Shown: positions 8,993-18,025 of the stretch, piece after piece
Position numbering within the stretch: position 1 is the stretch's first letter
Layout of the letters: each line of letters opens with the position of its first letter
Source of the DNA: BMS3BBIN04 sp964552465
GTDB taxonomy: Bacteria > Electryoneota > Electryoneia > Electryoneales > Electryoneaceae
Assembly: GCA_964552465.1 (NCBI GenBank)
Contig: CAZKGR010000008.1
Span: 60,537-124,536, forward strand
DNA length: 64,000 bases
Reading direction: 5' to 3'
Made by a program: the position numbers and the translations under genes
The notes under the pieces: generated by a model
Seen by the model: only the letters and a program-made list of their open reading frames with translations
Database searches by the model: none
What the model was told of the DNA's origin: nothing

Positions 8993-10723
8993 CTATTCAG
9001 CTGAGTGGATCTGCCACCATTTGGCGACCAATCCCAACCCAATAACCGCCGCGACGATGGACCCGACTACCGCCAGCCAGTCGGAGAAAATGGCGTAGCC
9101 GATTCCGAACATCAGGCCAAAGGTCAGCAGCAGGCCGCCCGCCCAGCCGAGCAGGTCGTGCTTGATGAACGACGGTTTGTGTCCGACGATGTCATACAAC
9201 GCTTCCGGTTCGAACTGCCAGCGGATACGTTTCCACGCGCCCGGCGGATGGATCTTGAGGAAGAATGCGCGCAACGTGTCGTTATCGGAGGCGGGCGTGA
9301 GGAACATGACCGGCAGCCAGACCAGTGCCGATCCGAAGGCAATCGTCACCACGCGTAGCGGGAACGACATCTCAACACCACTCGCATAAATCCAAGTGCT
9401 GATCACGGTCGACGCGACCATCGCCGCGATCTCCGCCCACGCGTTCACTCGCCACCAGAACCAGCGCAGGATCAGGATCGGGCCTGTTCCAGCCCCGAAA
9501 GCGATGATGAACTTGAACGCTTCGGTGACCGAGTCGATCATTTGTGCGATCAACGCGGTCAGCGCGATCAGGATCAGCATCGAGACCTTCGCCGCGCCGA
9601 TGTAGTGTTTCTCAGACTTGTCCGGCGCGATCCAACGGCGGTACATGTCGTGCGTGAGGTAGCTCGCGCCCCAGTTGAGCTGGGTGTCGATGGTCGACAT
9701 GAACGCTGCGACGAGCCCGGCGACGAGGAAGCCGGTCCACGGTGACGGTAGCACCTCGACGATCATCTTCGGGTAGGCCATCTCGTCGTCAGCGAGGTTC
9801 GGGTAGAGCACGAGGCTTGCCAGCGCAGCGATGATCCACGGCCAGGTGCGCAGGGCGTAGTGGGCGACGTTGAACCACAGGGTTGCGCCGAACGCGTGCG
9901 CTTCGTTCTTCGTGGCGGACATGCGCTGGATGACTTTGCCGCCGCCGTCCGAGTTGATGTTCGCCCACCACTGGATCGAAGCGTAGACGATGAACCCACC
10001 GAACGCGCCGGTCCAGAACTCGCCGCTGAAGATGGAATCCGGGGGCATGGTGGGGAGGAGCTGAAGTTTGTCGGCGGGGACGACTGCGATGATCGCCTCC
10101 ATCCCGCCCGCAGCGTTGACGGCGACCACTGCGAGCACGACTGCACCGGCCAGCGCGATGATGAACTGGGCGACATCTGTGACGACCACGCCCCAGAATC
10201 CGGCCATGAAGCTGTAGCCGATGGCGAGGCTGGCAGCGCTGATCACGCCGACCCATTTCGGCCCACCCCAGACCGCGCCGATGATTTTGGCCATCGCGAG
10301 CAGCACCCAGCTCATGGCGATAGTGTTGATGATCAGCGCCATCCACCCGGCCTTAACGGTGCGCAGGATCGCCCCGGACTTGCCGCCATACCGGACTTCG
10401 GCGAGTTCGAGGTCGGTGACAACTTCCGCACGTCGCCACAACCGTGCGAGCAGAAACGCGCTGAAAAGTCCACCCACCGCGAACGACCACCACTGCCAGT
10501 TAAGCGAGATTCCGCCGGAACGTACGAGCTGCGTTACATACAGCGGCGTGTCGCACGAGAAGCTGGTCGCAACCATACTGGTTCCGGCGATCCACCATGG
10601 TAGGTTACGGCTGGACAGGAAGTAGGAATTGGTATCGGTGTGCGCCCGTTTGGTGAACCGTGCGCCGATGTAGAAGACGAGGAGCAGGTAGACCACGACG
10701 ACGGCGATATCGGCTAAGGTCAT
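8993..10723 (-). CDS. Sodium:solute symporter (SSS family)
   Basis: 576 residues with about 13-14 membrane helices, the normal size for the SSS family. Supporting blocks are the N-terminal FYIGARFTKRAHTDTNSYFL and NLPWWIAGTSMVATSFSCDT, and the later FLVAGLVAAFMSTIDTQLNW. The latter corresponds to the SSS signature with Ser/Thr residues of the Na2 site. The substrate is not evident; sugar- or organic-solute-type members look closest in overall form. Its ATG overlaps the stop of the PTS IIA gene as ATGA, so the two are translated together. Transcription is convergent with the cation-efflux gene. Confidence 0.93.
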   Translation of the reverse strand: MTLADIAVVVVYLLLVFYIGARFTKRAHTDTNSYFLSSRNLPWWIAGTSMVATSFSCDTPLYVTQLVRSGGISLNWQWWSFAVGGLFSAFLLARLWRRAEVVTDLELAEVRYGGKSGAILRTVKAGWMALIINTIAMSWVLLAMAKIIGAVWGGPKWVGVISAASLAIGYSFMAGFWGVVVTDVAQFIIALAGAVVLAVVAVNAAGGMEAIIAVVPADKLQLLPTMPPDSIFSGEFWTGAFGGFIVYASIQWWANINSDGGGKVIQRMSATKNEAHAFGATLWFNVAHYALRTWPWIIAALASLVLYPNLADDEMAYPKMIVEVLPSPWTGFLVAGLVAAFMSTIDTQLNWGASYLTHDMYRRWIAPDKSEKHYIGAAKVSMLILIALTALIAQMIDSVTEAFKFIIAFGAGTGPILILRWFWWRVNAWAEIAAMVASTVISTWIYASGVEMSFPLRVVTIAFGSALVWLPVMFLTPASDNDTLRAFFLKIHPPGAWKRIRWQFEPEALYDIVGHKPSFIKHDLLGWAGGLLLTFGLMFGIGYAIFSDWLAVVGSIVAAVIGLGLVAKWWQIHSAE

Positions 10724-11187
10724 AGATCCTGGAAACCGGTTTCGGCTTTCTTCAGCGCGTTCAGGATCGCTTCCGGTTTTGACATAGTCAGGAGTTCTTC
10801 TCTAAGTACAGGTTGCTGGCAGAGGCGACTGATGCGGCTGAGGAGCTTAAGGTGCAGCGGAACATCACCTTCGGGTGTGAGCAGCAGGAATACGATCCGG
10901 ACCGGGGCAGCGTCGATGGAATCGAAGTCAATACCGGTTTTCGTTCGTCCGAGCGCGACAATTGGTTTGGGCAATGCTTTCAGGGTAGCGTGCGGCACGG
11001 CAATACCCTGACCTACACCGGTGGACAACGCGCGTTCGCGGTCGAGTACAGCGTTGAGCACGACCTTTTCGTCCAGGTTGTTGACCGCAACCGCACGTTT
11101 TACCAGGGACTTGATCACAGTTTCCCTGGTTCGCGAACGGATGTCCATGTGAACAGATTCGGGGGCGATCAGATCGGCAAACCGCAT
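10720..11187 (-). CDS. PTS IIA(Ntr)/fructose-type domain protein
   Basis: 155 residues from the ATG at 11187, which has AAGG upstream; the frame stays open for another 68 codons, but that part does not resemble the family. The fold matches PTS EIIA type 2: the segment VGQGIAVPHA contains the phosphorylatable histidine, followed by the typical IVFLLLTPEGDVPLHLKLLSRISRL. No EIIB, EIIC, HPr or EI gene is near. Stand-alone IIA(Ntr) proteins usually regulate other proteins by phosphorylation state. The ATGA overlap with the symporter gene suggests that it controls, or is expressed with, that transporter. Confidence 0.9.
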   Translation of the reverse strand: MRFADLIAPESVHMDIRSRTRETVIKSLVKRAVAVNNLDEKVVLNAVLDRERALSTGVGQGIAVPHATLKALPKPIVALGRTKTGIDFDSIDAAPVRIVFLLLTPEGDVPLHLKLLSRISRLCQQPVLREELLTMSKPEAILNALKKAETGFQDL

Positions 11188-11557
11188 GTTGACCTTCGCG
11201 ATATTTGGATGTATGAATCTGCGCTCGTGAGAAGGTAGTGCTGAGGGAAATGGCAAACAACGACCCATCACGTTGCGAGCTGTCTCGCAACAACTTAGCC
11301 CTTGATGTAATCTCCTTAATTCATAAGTAGTTATGATGAATGTCTCAGGAGGTTGCGGTGGCCTTGACTTTGGGGGGGATTCGTCCGACATTAGTTTCTT
11401 GTTCGCAATCAGAGTTGTGCCGGGAATGTGTTGTGGGATACGGCTGTGTCGCGCGGGTGCGGCGATCCCAATGAAGAACGCAACGGCTTTCCTTCCCCAT
11501 CAGTTACCGTAAGGTATCCTGGCGCAGACCGTGATTAGTAAAACCATGGAGTCCAGG
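11188..11557. other. Divergent intergenic region, no gene supported
   Basis: A 370-base region between the divergent PTS IIA and NYN genes. It must hold promoters in both directions, but no convincing -35/-10 pair was identified. The frame of the IIA gene is open through part of it without family similarity. A GGAG site before 11558 serves the NYN gene. Confidence 0.5.
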
Positions 11558-12133
11558 ATGAAGCGCGTAGCTGTATTCATTGACGGCAGTAACTTCTACA
11601 ACGGCCTTCGCGACAATGTTGGTCGAATGGATGTTGACTTCCAGCAGTTCGGCAAGGTACTGGCAACCAAGACCGATGGCGAATTGTTGCGAATCTACTA
11701 CTACAATGCCAAGGTCGATCCGGAATTTGATCCGGATAATTACGAAAAGCAGCAACGTTTCATCACCCACCTGGCTCACACTCAATACCTGACGCTTCGT
11801 CTTGGAAAGTTGGTTTATTACCAAGTTCGCGGCGAGGATTCCACTCGCAAGCACTATGCGGTTGAGAAGGGTCTTGATGTCAAATTGGCGATTGACCTGG
11901 TCCGTTTGGCAGTCAACCGTGCCTGCGAAGTCGCGGTGATCGTGTCCGGCGACAAGGATCTGGCCGAAGTGGTTGAATACGGCAAGGAAATGGGTCTTGA
12001 AGTGGTAAGTGCCTTCTTCCCGCGTGGCCTGTCTGAACAGTTGGCAACCAAGGCTGACCGTGTCATCTACTTCAATGAAGAAATGCTGAACGAAATCTTC
12101 ATCGGTAAGCAGGGTGAAGAGGAGCAACAGTAA
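11558..12133 (+). CDS. NYN domain protein (PIN-like, LabA/DUF88 type)
   Basis: 191 residues from the ATG at 11558, six bases after GGAG. Upstream in-frame starts exist, but this one begins exactly at the conserved first strand KRVAVFIDGSNFYNGL. The NYN acidic residues are visible: Asp9 in FIDGSN, the Asp of EKGLDVKLAIDL, and both Asp in IVSGDKDLAEVV. NYN domains belong to the PIN-like nuclease superfamily and are expected to cut RNA with a bound metal. The last 15 residues are acidic and glutamine-rich. The gene stands alone, with its own terminator right after it. Substrate is unknown. Confidence 0.92.
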   Translation: MKRVAVFIDGSNFYNGLRDNVGRMDVDFQQFGKVLATKTDGELLRIYYYNAKVDPEFDPDNYEKQQRFITHLAHTQYLTLRLGKLVYYQVRGEDSTRKHYAVEKGLDVKLAIDLVRLAVNRACEVAVIVSGDKDLAEVVEYGKEMGLEVVSAFFPRGLSEQLATKADRVIYFNEEMLNEIFIGKQGEEEQQ

Positions 12134-12151
12134 GACTACATGCGTATAGTT

Positions 12152-12183
12152 CAAGCGCCTCGGGAACGGGGCGCTTTTTTGTT
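12152..12183 (+). terminator. Rho-independent terminator of the NYN gene
   Basis: AAGCGCC, loop region TCGGGAAC, GGGGCGCTT, followed by TTTTTGTTT. A classic hairpin plus T-tract beginning 19 bases after the stop codon. Confidence 0.92.
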
Positions 12184-12305
12184 TAGGGTAAATACAGAGC
12201 TGTGTATGTATTACTTTTCCGGTCATATGTCAGGTATCCTTGCAGGCTTGGCAGCAGGGATGACACCAGACTGTTGACACTCTTTTTTCTCGACATAATG
12301 ACCCG

Positions 12306-13499
12306 ATGAACGAACCGACAGTAAAACTCGCATACGTAAGCCAGATACGTTGGCCGTCCGAGATTCCGGCCGGCCCATTCAACGCGAATTTCGTGACTGC
12401 GATGGCACGTGCGGGTGCGGAAGTGCATTTCATCGTGCGTTCGTCAAACCATCCACGTGCGAAGCAGTACGCTGATCCGCTCGATGTTTTGCGCCGTGAA
12501 TACGGGCATGATGTTCCACCCGGTTTGCACATTCATGTCATTCAGACACCCAATGTGAAGTTGATTTCTGATCCGAATGTCTATTTCGTTCGTGCTGGGT
12601 GGTTACTAGCGAAATTGCAGCGTGAACATGGTGTAAATACTGTGATGTCACGTGACACTCGTGCTATTCCGCACCTCGCTCGGTGGCGGAAACGGGGTCT
12701 GGTCGCGGTTCATGACACGCATAATTTCTACATCGATCCCAGCGTTCGCGATGATGCTGGCACGGATCGCCGTTGGCGCGAATACACACAGATAGAGAAA
12801 AAGCTGTTGCCGAAACTCGATGGCGTGTTGCCACTTCTCGAGGTGCAGGCCCAGTGGTACCGGAAGTATCTCGATGTACCGGTGCGCGGGATCAATCCTG
12901 GTCTGAATGAAATCCATTCGCCAGATCCCGAAAGGTTCGACCATAAAACCATCGGCTATGTGGGGACATTGTCTGGAATCAAAGGCTCGATGGACATTCT
13001 CGAAGCGTTTCAGGATTTGGATCGCAATGATGTACGTCTTTTGCTGATCGGGGGACGGGGACAAGCAGAAACCAGTGCGATGCGTGCACGCATTGATGAG
13101 CTGGACCTGACGGATCGGGCAGAGGTGACGGGCTGGCTACCAGTGCCCGAATTGCTTGCGAAATTGCGCGAGGTTTCGGTAGCGTTGTTGCCGCTTACAG
13201 ACACGTTCTACAATCGCTACCTGACAGCACCGTCGAAGCTGTTCGACTACTTGTCGCAAGCGGTGCCGGTGATCGCGTCCGATCTACCGGCGGTGCGTGA
13301 GCTTGCTGGCGAGGCTGCGTTGTATGTGAAACCGGTAGATCGTGGAGAATTGACTTCTGCGATGCAGCGTCTGCTAGTTGACCAGGAGTTATACGAAGGT
13401 CTAATGATGAAGGCGCATCAGCGCGCGGGTGATCTGCACTGGGATCGGCGTGGTGAGGGAGCGGTCGAGTTTTTCCGCGAGTTGCTCGCAGCCCGCTGA
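12306..13499 (+). CDS. Glycosyltransferase, GT-B fold (GT4-like)
   Basis: 397 residues. The N-terminal half begins with SQIRWPSEIPAGPFNANFVT, an acceptor-side Rossmann layout. The C-terminal half carries GT4-like elements: IGYVGTLSGIKGSMDILEAF, LLIGGRGQ, and APSKLFDYLSQAVPVIASDL with the following PAVRELAG. In GT4 enzymes the acidic residue in this last block contacts the sugar nucleotide; here the usual E is replaced by the S/D context. The likely role is transfer of a sugar from a nucleotide donor onto a lipid, glycan or small molecule. The gene has no glycan-cluster neighbours. A TTGACA at 12274 is close to the start, but its spacing to any -10 is doubtful. Confidence 0.88.
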   Translation: MNEPTVKLAYVSQIRWPSEIPAGPFNANFVTAMARAGAEVHFIVRSSNHPRAKQYADPLDVLRREYGHDVPPGLHIHVIQTPNVKLISDPNVYFVRAGWLLAKLQREHGVNTVMSRDTRAIPHLARWRKRGLVAVHDTHNFYIDPSVRDDAGTDRRWREYTQIEKKLLPKLDGVLPLLEVQAQWYRKYLDVPVRGINPGLNEIHSPDPERFDHKTIGYVGTLSGIKGSMDILEAFQDLDRNDVRLLLIGGRGQAETSAMRARIDELDLTDRAEVTGWLPVPELLAKLREVSVALLPLTDTFYNRYLTAPSKLFDYLSQAVPVIASDLPAVRELAGEAALYVKPVDRGELTSAMQRLLVDQELYEGLMMKAHQRAGDLHWDRRGEGAVEFFRELLAAR

Positions 13500-13562
13500 G
13501 TTGTTTCCGGGCTTGCGTGTGCTCAGCAAACAGGCTAGAATGAGGATTGTCCCGCTAACAGG

Positions 13563-14063
13563 ATGTTCTGGATGACGATGATGTCTTTTCCACCTCACCA
13601 AGATGAACAGCTCGACCTGGTGCTTGATGCGCTGGCGAACCCACTGCGGCGGTCATTAATCGAGCGTTTGACCGAACGTGACATCAACGTGGGCGAACTG
13701 TCTGACGGCGCAGGTGTGAGTATGCCGTCAATCTCGCGTCATCTACGTGTGCTCGAGAAAGCGAATCTGATCGTACGGCTGAAGCATGGACGGAACCACA
13801 TGATTTCGTTGCGCCGCGAGCCGTTGCAGCTGGTTTTACGATGGTGCGAAACCATCACCAAGTCATCTTCTGAAGGAAAACGAACCCACGAAATACCTGG
13901 GCAGAGCATTGAATCCACTCTGGAACCTGTAATACCCACCATGCCATCGGAACTGTCTGAGTTGCGACCTGAAGTTGGAGCTGAGACTGTTGACCAACCA
14001 GAATCTATTGATCTTAGTCCTGACAGCCTGTCCGATCTCGTGAAGCGGTTGAAGCGCGGTTGA
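13563..14063 (+). CDS. ArsR-like winged-helix transcriptional regulator
   Basis: 166 residues from the first ATG; later ATGs at 13572, 13578 and 13581 are equally possible, and none has a strong ribosome site. The HTH region (about 15-90) shows LDALANPLRRSLIERLTE, the recognition helix region VSMPSISRHLRVLEKANLI and a wing RLKHGRNHMISL. No cysteine cluster of metal sensors is present; the single Cys is in RWCETITK. The last 75 residues are acidic and proline-rich and look disordered. The fold is certain. The ligand and targets are unknown. It lies just upstream of the ECF sigma operon but 110 bases apart. Confidence 0.87.
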   Translation: MFWMTMMSFPPHQDEQLDLVLDALANPLRRSLIERLTERDINVGELSDGAGVSMPSISRHLRVLEKANLIVRLKHGRNHMISLRREPLQLVLRWCETITKSSSEGKRTHEIPGQSIESTLEPVIPTMPSELSELRPEVGAETVDQPESIDLSPDSLSDLVKRLKRG

Positions 14064-14173
14064 TCCACCCAGGCATCCTTTCTTCCTCTCCATCATCCAA
14101 CCTGAGTAAGGGAACCGGCTTGTTCGTGTGAACGTGTGCTTGGAGCCTTCTGCGGCAGGGTAAGCTGCATGGG

Positions 14174-14863
14174 ATGGACACATTCCATATCTTGGGATCC
14201 ATGGCGAACGAACACGACAACAGAGCCCCGGCAAGTCGTCTCGACGAAGAAGCTGCTGCACTGCGAGCTGCTGAGGCGGAGCTGATCCGACTGGCACTGG
14301 CGGGCGACCGTGAGGCGAAGACGAAGATCGTGCTCACTCATCGTGATAACGTGTACAATCTGAGTCTGAAGTTGATGGGGAGTTCGCAGGAAGCGGAGAG
14401 TATTCTTCAGGAAACGTTCCTGACAGTATTCGAGAAATTGGAACGATTCCGCGGTGACAGCAAACTTGGCACTTGGATTCATCGGATTGCGACCAATGCT
14501 GCTCTGATGCGTCTGCGATCCCGCAAGGGCAAGTACTTCGTACAGATCGCAGATGACGCCAACGAGCAAGATGAGACGGCAGGCATCGGATCGCATGTGT
14601 TACCGTCGTTGGAGATGGACCCGTTGCAAGTAGCATTGAACGATGAGTTAAAGATCAAGCTGAACGAAGCGATCACATCGTTGCCGCCACATCTGCGCAG
14701 TGTTTTCGTGCTCAAGGATCTAGAAGGATTTTCAATGGCTGAGATCGCCGATCAGGTAGACAAGACGGTCAGTGCGGTGAAAGCGGATCTGCATCGGGCG
14801 CGGGTGAAATTGCGGAAGCAGTTGTGTGAGTTTTCTGAGAGGTGCAAAGATGGATCTCAATGA
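14174..14863 (+). CDS. ECF-type RNA polymerase sigma factor
   Basis: 229 residues; a second possible start is the ATG at 14201. Region 2 is visible as NVYNLSLKLMGSSQEAESIL and the -10-binding segment FEKLERFRGDSKLGTWIHRI. Region 4 has LPPHLRSVFVLKDLEGFSMA with helix-turn-helix SMAEIADQVDKTVSAVKADL. An acidic linker (about 120-145) joins them. Region 3 is missing, as expected for group 4 sigma factors. The next small gene overlaps by 14 bases and sits where anti-sigma factors usually lie. The pair is followed by a small membrane protein gene with an ATGA overlap, making a three-gene operon. Confidence 0.93.
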   Translation: MDTFHILGSMANEHDNRAPASRLDEEAAALRAAEAELIRLALAGDREAKTKIVLTHRDNVYNLSLKLMGSSQEAESILQETFLTVFEKLERFRGDSKLGTWIHRIATNAALMRLRSRKGKYFVQIADDANEQDETAGIGSHVLPSLEMDPLQVALNDELKIKLNEAITSLPPHLRSVFVLKDLEGFSMAEIADQVDKTVSAVKADLHRARVKLRKQLCEFSERCKDGSQ

Positions 14864-15137
14864 CAAGAAACTGATGACGCCAGAGCAACTGTGCGACATC
14901 CTTGAGGTGTACCTCGGTCGGGAAAAAGGTCGCGAGCAATGCCACCGCTTGATTGATCAGATGAAGGATGATCCACGTTGGCGTGCCGAGATGGACACGC
15001 TCGGGATGACAGTGCGTGTCTTTCAGCAGATTCCATGCGAAACGACACCTGATGACGTGTGTTACAGGTTGATGCAGACGTTGAACCTTGATGATTTGAA
15101 CAGTGACGAACAAGCAAACGAAGGTGAATCTGCATGA
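14850..15137 (+). CDS. Small soluble protein, candidate anti-sigma factor
   Basis: 95 residues from the ATG at 14850, preceded by GAGAGG; it overlaps the sigma gene by 14 bases. The layout LCDILEVYLGREKGREQCHRLI followed by DPRWRAEMDTLGMTVRVFQQ resembles the N-terminal helical unit of zf-HC2 anti-sigma factors. Only scattered Cys and His (two Cys around one His, and two later Cys) stand in place of the usual HxxxCxxC. There is no membrane helix. Its position next to an ECF sigma gene is the main reason to propose anti-sigma activity. The family is not recognised with certainty. Confidence 0.65.
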   Translation: MDLNDKKLMTPEQLCDILEVYLGREKGREQCHRLIDQMKDDPRWRAEMDTLGMTVRVFQQIPCETTPDDVCYRLMQTLNLDDLNSDEQANEGESA

Positions 15138-15349
15138 CCAGGTTGTCGTTAATCGTTCACTCGTTGGGTTTGGTGATCGGTGCTATCCTCGGTTACGTTT
15201 ATTACGCAAAAGTCGGTTGTGTGACTGGGCACTGCATGATCTGGGCGAACCCTTGGATTGCGACGACATATGGTGGTCTGCTCGGTTTCCTCGTTGCCGG
15301 TCTGCTTCCCGTTGGGAAGAAGAAATCGATTGATCCTTCCGTCGACTAA
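15134..15349 (+). CDS. DUF6132-like small membrane protein
   Basis: 71 residues with two membrane helices (about 7-25 and 42-62). Between them lies KVGCVTGHCMIWANPWIATT, the distinctive Cys-x5-Cys plus NPW segment of DUF6132-type peptides. The start ATG overlaps the preceding stop as ATGA. The function of the family is unknown. The paired cysteines between helices could be redox-active or bind metal. Its coupling to an ECF sigma factor and a putative anti-sigma suggests that it belongs to an envelope or redox stress response, which is inference. Confidence 0.82.
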   Translation: MTRLSLIVHSLGLVIGAILGYVYYAKVGCVTGHCMIWANPWIATTYGGLLGFLVAGLLPVGKKKSIDPSVD

Positions 15350-15462
15350 TCCTGGATTCATGAGCTACCACCCTCTCAACGTGGATATCGGAATACTCTC
15401 CTCATCATCAGCCTGAATCCGTACATTCCATTTGCAACTGACACTGAAAACTGGTACAACCT

Positions 15463-16941
15463 GTGACAACTCCATCCTTAGAATCGTTGGCCTACCCCGG
15501 TCATGAACGCGAAATCTATTGCAATCGCACGCTGAACCTGCGTTCGATCAAGGCCATCGGTTATGACCTTGACTACACGCTGATCCATTACAACATCGAT
15601 GCCTGGGAAGAGCGCGCGTACGCTTATGTCAAGGGCAAGTTGGCAGATCAGGATTTTCCAGTCCAGGATTTGAATTATCAGCATGACTTGATCATTCGCG
15701 GCTTGATTCTCGATATCGAACGTGGCAACATCGTTGTCGCGAACCGTTTCGGATATGTCAAGCAAGCCAGCCACGGCACCAAACAGATGCCGTTTGACGA
15801 GCAGCGCCGGGCATATTCGAGAACCCTGGTCGAAGTCAGCAGTCAGCGTTTCGTTTTTCTGAACACTCTGTTTTCGTTGAGCGAAGCCTGCATGTTTGCC
15901 CAGCTGGTCGACAAACTGGACGCCGGGGAGATCAAGCGGACGATGGGCTATGAAGAACTCTATCGCACGGTGCATCGGGCTTTGGATGAAAGCCACGCTG
16001 AGGGTGTACTCAAGGAAGAGATTCTAGCCAATCCGGAACCGTACATCCAGCACGATCCTGATACCGTTCGCGCGCTGCTTGATCAAAAACTCGCCGACAA
16101 GAAGCTCTTGCTGATTACGAATTCGGACTGGATTTATACTCGCGGGGTGATGGAAGCGGCATTTGATCCTGAGCTCCCGGACGGGATGACTTGGCGCGAC
16201 CTGTTTGACCTGATCATCGTTTCTGCACGAAAGCCGAGTTTCTTCGATGGAACCAACGCGGCGTTTGAGGTGGTCCAGGATGACAAAGGGCTGCTGAGTC
16301 CGGTAGGCATTGAAGGACTACAGTCAGGTCGCGTGTATGTCGGCGGCAACGCGCACATGGTTGAGAAGCTATATGGCATTTCCGGTGAAGAATTACTGTA
16401 TGTAGGCGATCATATCTATGCGGATGTACTCAAATCGAAGAGCATGCTTCGCTGGCGGACTGCTTTGGTTCTACGCGAACTGGAAGGTGAAATTCAGGCG
16501 CTGAACGAGTTCAAGGCCGGGCAGGCGGAACTTTCTGCGAAGATGCAGGAGAAGGAAGCTCTGGAAGTAAAGTTTCATCGTCTGCGGATGCTGGTCCGTC
16601 GTGGAGAAGCTGCGAGTGGCAAGGGTAAAGATCCCGAGATGGAGAAACTGGTCGCGCAACTGGATAAGCTTCGTGGAAAACTGAACAGACTGGACCATGA
16701 GATCCGCCCGTTAGCCACATCGTACGGTGAGCTTTCGAACAGTAATTGGGGGCTGGTGATGCGTGCTGGCAACGATAAGAGCCTGCTCGCGCGTCAGGTC
16801 GAGAATTTCGCGGATATCTACATGTCTCGGGTGAGCAACTTCATGTTTGCCACACCGTATGCCTACCTTCGGTCGAAGCGTAGCACGTTGCCGCATGACC
16901 GTGAAGATCCGGCGTTAAGCGAAACGGGTGACGTGATTTAG
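15463..16941 (+). CDS. HAD-IG family 5'-nucleotidase
   Basis: 492 residues starting at GTG 15463; no ATG lies near the conserved start. The HAD motif I appears as IGYDLDYTLIHY, with the two catalytic Asp residues. Motif II lies in LLLITNSDW and motif IV in LLYVGDHIYADVLKSK. A helical, charged segment (about 345-415) is coiled-coil-like. The family includes the purine 5'-nucleotidase cN-II (IMP/GMP-preferring), and bacterial members share the same core. Dephosphorylation of purine nucleotides is the likely reaction. It stands between the sigma operon and ftsY. Confidence 0.93.
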   Translation: MTTPSLESLAYPGHEREIYCNRTLNLRSIKAIGYDLDYTLIHYNIDAWEERAYAYVKGKLADQDFPVQDLNYQHDLIIRGLILDIERGNIVVANRFGYVKQASHGTKQMPFDEQRRAYSRTLVEVSSQRFVFLNTLFSLSEACMFAQLVDKLDAGEIKRTMGYEELYRTVHRALDESHAEGVLKEEILANPEPYIQHDPDTVRALLDQKLADKKLLLITNSDWIYTRGVMEAAFDPELPDGMTWRDLFDLIIVSARKPSFFDGTNAAFEVVQDDKGLLSPVGIEGLQSGRVYVGGNAHMVEKLYGISGEELLYVGDHIYADVLKSKSMLRWRTALVLRELEGEIQALNEFKAGQAELSAKMQEKEALEVKFHRLRMLVRRGEAASGKGKDPEMEKLVAQLDKLRGKLNRLDHEIRPLATSYGELSNSNWGLVMRAGNDKSLLARQVENFADIYMSRVSNFMFATPYAYLRSKRSTLPHDREDPALSETGDVI

Positions 16942-17002
16942 AGGTGTTCCGCAGTTGGTGTTGCTCACAGCTCACAACTCATAACTCAAAGCTGACTTAG
17001 AA

Positions 17003-18025
17003 ATGAACTTTTTCAAGAAGATCAAGGATGGTCTGAGCAAGACCCGGGACTCGCTGGTTGGCAATATCCGTGAGGTCGTCGGCGAGGCGAAGCTGGATGA
17101 CGACGTTCTCGAGGATCTCGAGGAGGTGTTGATCTCGGCTGATCTGGGTGTCGAAACATCAGCGGATTTGTGCGAACGGATGCGGACACGTGCAACCCGT
17201 GAAGCGTTGTCAGGTGATGGCGTTCTCAAGGCGCTACGTGAAGAACTGGCGGCATTGATTGACGAGACCAGGTTTAGCCTTGATGCGTGGAAGCCGAAAG
17301 AAGCGTCCGAGGTAGATGGACCCTACGTGACTTTCATCGTCGGCGTTAACGGTACTGGCAAGACAACCAGCATCGGCAAGCTGGCCTCCATGTATGCGCA
17401 GGCGGGTCACAAAACACTGATAATTGCGGCTGATACGTTCCGCAGTGCGGCTGTTGAGCAGGTGTCAATCTGGGCTGAGCGGGCGAATGTTGAAATCGTT
17501 CGTGGCACAACTGGCGCCGATCCTGCCAGCGTTGTCTATGACGGCCTAGAAGCGGCAAAGGCACGTGGGATAGACCGCGTACTTGTTGATACAGCAGGTC
17601 GATTGCACACCAAGGTCAACCTGATGGGTGAGCTCGAGAAGATCGATCGTGTTGCCAAGAAGGTTATCCCGGACGCACCTCACGATGTAATGCTCGTGCT
17701 TGATGGTACGACTGGCCAGAACGGTCTTGCACAAGCGAAGAAGTTCCGTGAAACGATTGGCGTCAGCGCATTAATCGTGACCAAGTTGGACGGTACGGCT
17801 AAGGGTGGGATGTTGGTCCCTATCGTGCGCGATCTGAATATCCCGGTCCGTTGGATCGGCGTTGGAGAAGGTATTGACGATCTGGTTCCATTCAATCCAA
17901 ACCTGATTGTAGATGCTGTCTTTGGCAGCGATGAAACCGATTTGCTTCATGAATCGATGAAAGAAGCGGTCAAGCGGGCGGAAACGGCAGAAGTGGAGTG
18001 GTCAGACTTCGATGCAATCCCGTAG
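17003..18025 (+). CDS. ftsY: Signal recognition particle receptor FtsY
   Basis: 340 residues. The N domain (about 1-95) is helical. The G domain has all SRP-GTPase motifs: G1 GVNGTGKTTSIGKLA, the DTFRSAAVEQ insertion box, G3 DTAGR, and G4 TKLDGTAKGG. The protein lacks the long acidic A domain of E. coli FtsY and starts with an amphipathic helix (MNFFKKIKDGLSKTRDSLVG) that can contact the membrane directly. It docks ribosome-SRP complexes at the inner membrane for co-translational insertion. The gene is single and uses the ATG at 17003. Confidence 0.97.
   Translation: MNFFKKIKDGLSKTRDSLVGNIREVVGEAKLDDDVLEDLEEVLISADLGVETSADLCERMRTRATREALSGDGVLKALREELAALIDETRFSLDAWKPKEASEVDGPYVTFIVGVNGTGKTTSIGKLASMYAQAGHKTLIIAADTFRSAAVEQVSIWAERANVEIVRGTTGADPASVVYDGLEAAKARGIDRVLVDTAGRLHTKVNLMGELEKIDRVAKKVIPDAPHDVMLVLDGTTGQNGLAQAKKFRETIGVSALIVTKLDGTAKGGMLVPIVRDLNIPVRWIGVGEGIDDLVPFNPNLIVDAVFGSDETDLLHESMKEAVKRAETAEVEWSDFDAIP

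Noticed and set aside
9860..10603. Rightward open frame of 247 codons opposite the symporter gene
   Set aside because: It lies fully antisense to a well-supported transporter gene, has Asp/His/Arg-rich content typical of a shadow frame, and has no ribosome site.
11188..11391. N-terminal extension of the PTS IIA protein by 68 residues
   Set aside because: The extension has no family similarity, and the ATG at 11187 has a ribosome site and starts at the expected domain edge.
12274..12301. Promoter TTGACA plus TAATGA before the glycosyltransferase
   Set aside because: The -10 would lie five bases from the start codon and the spacing is 14-16, so it is not convincing.
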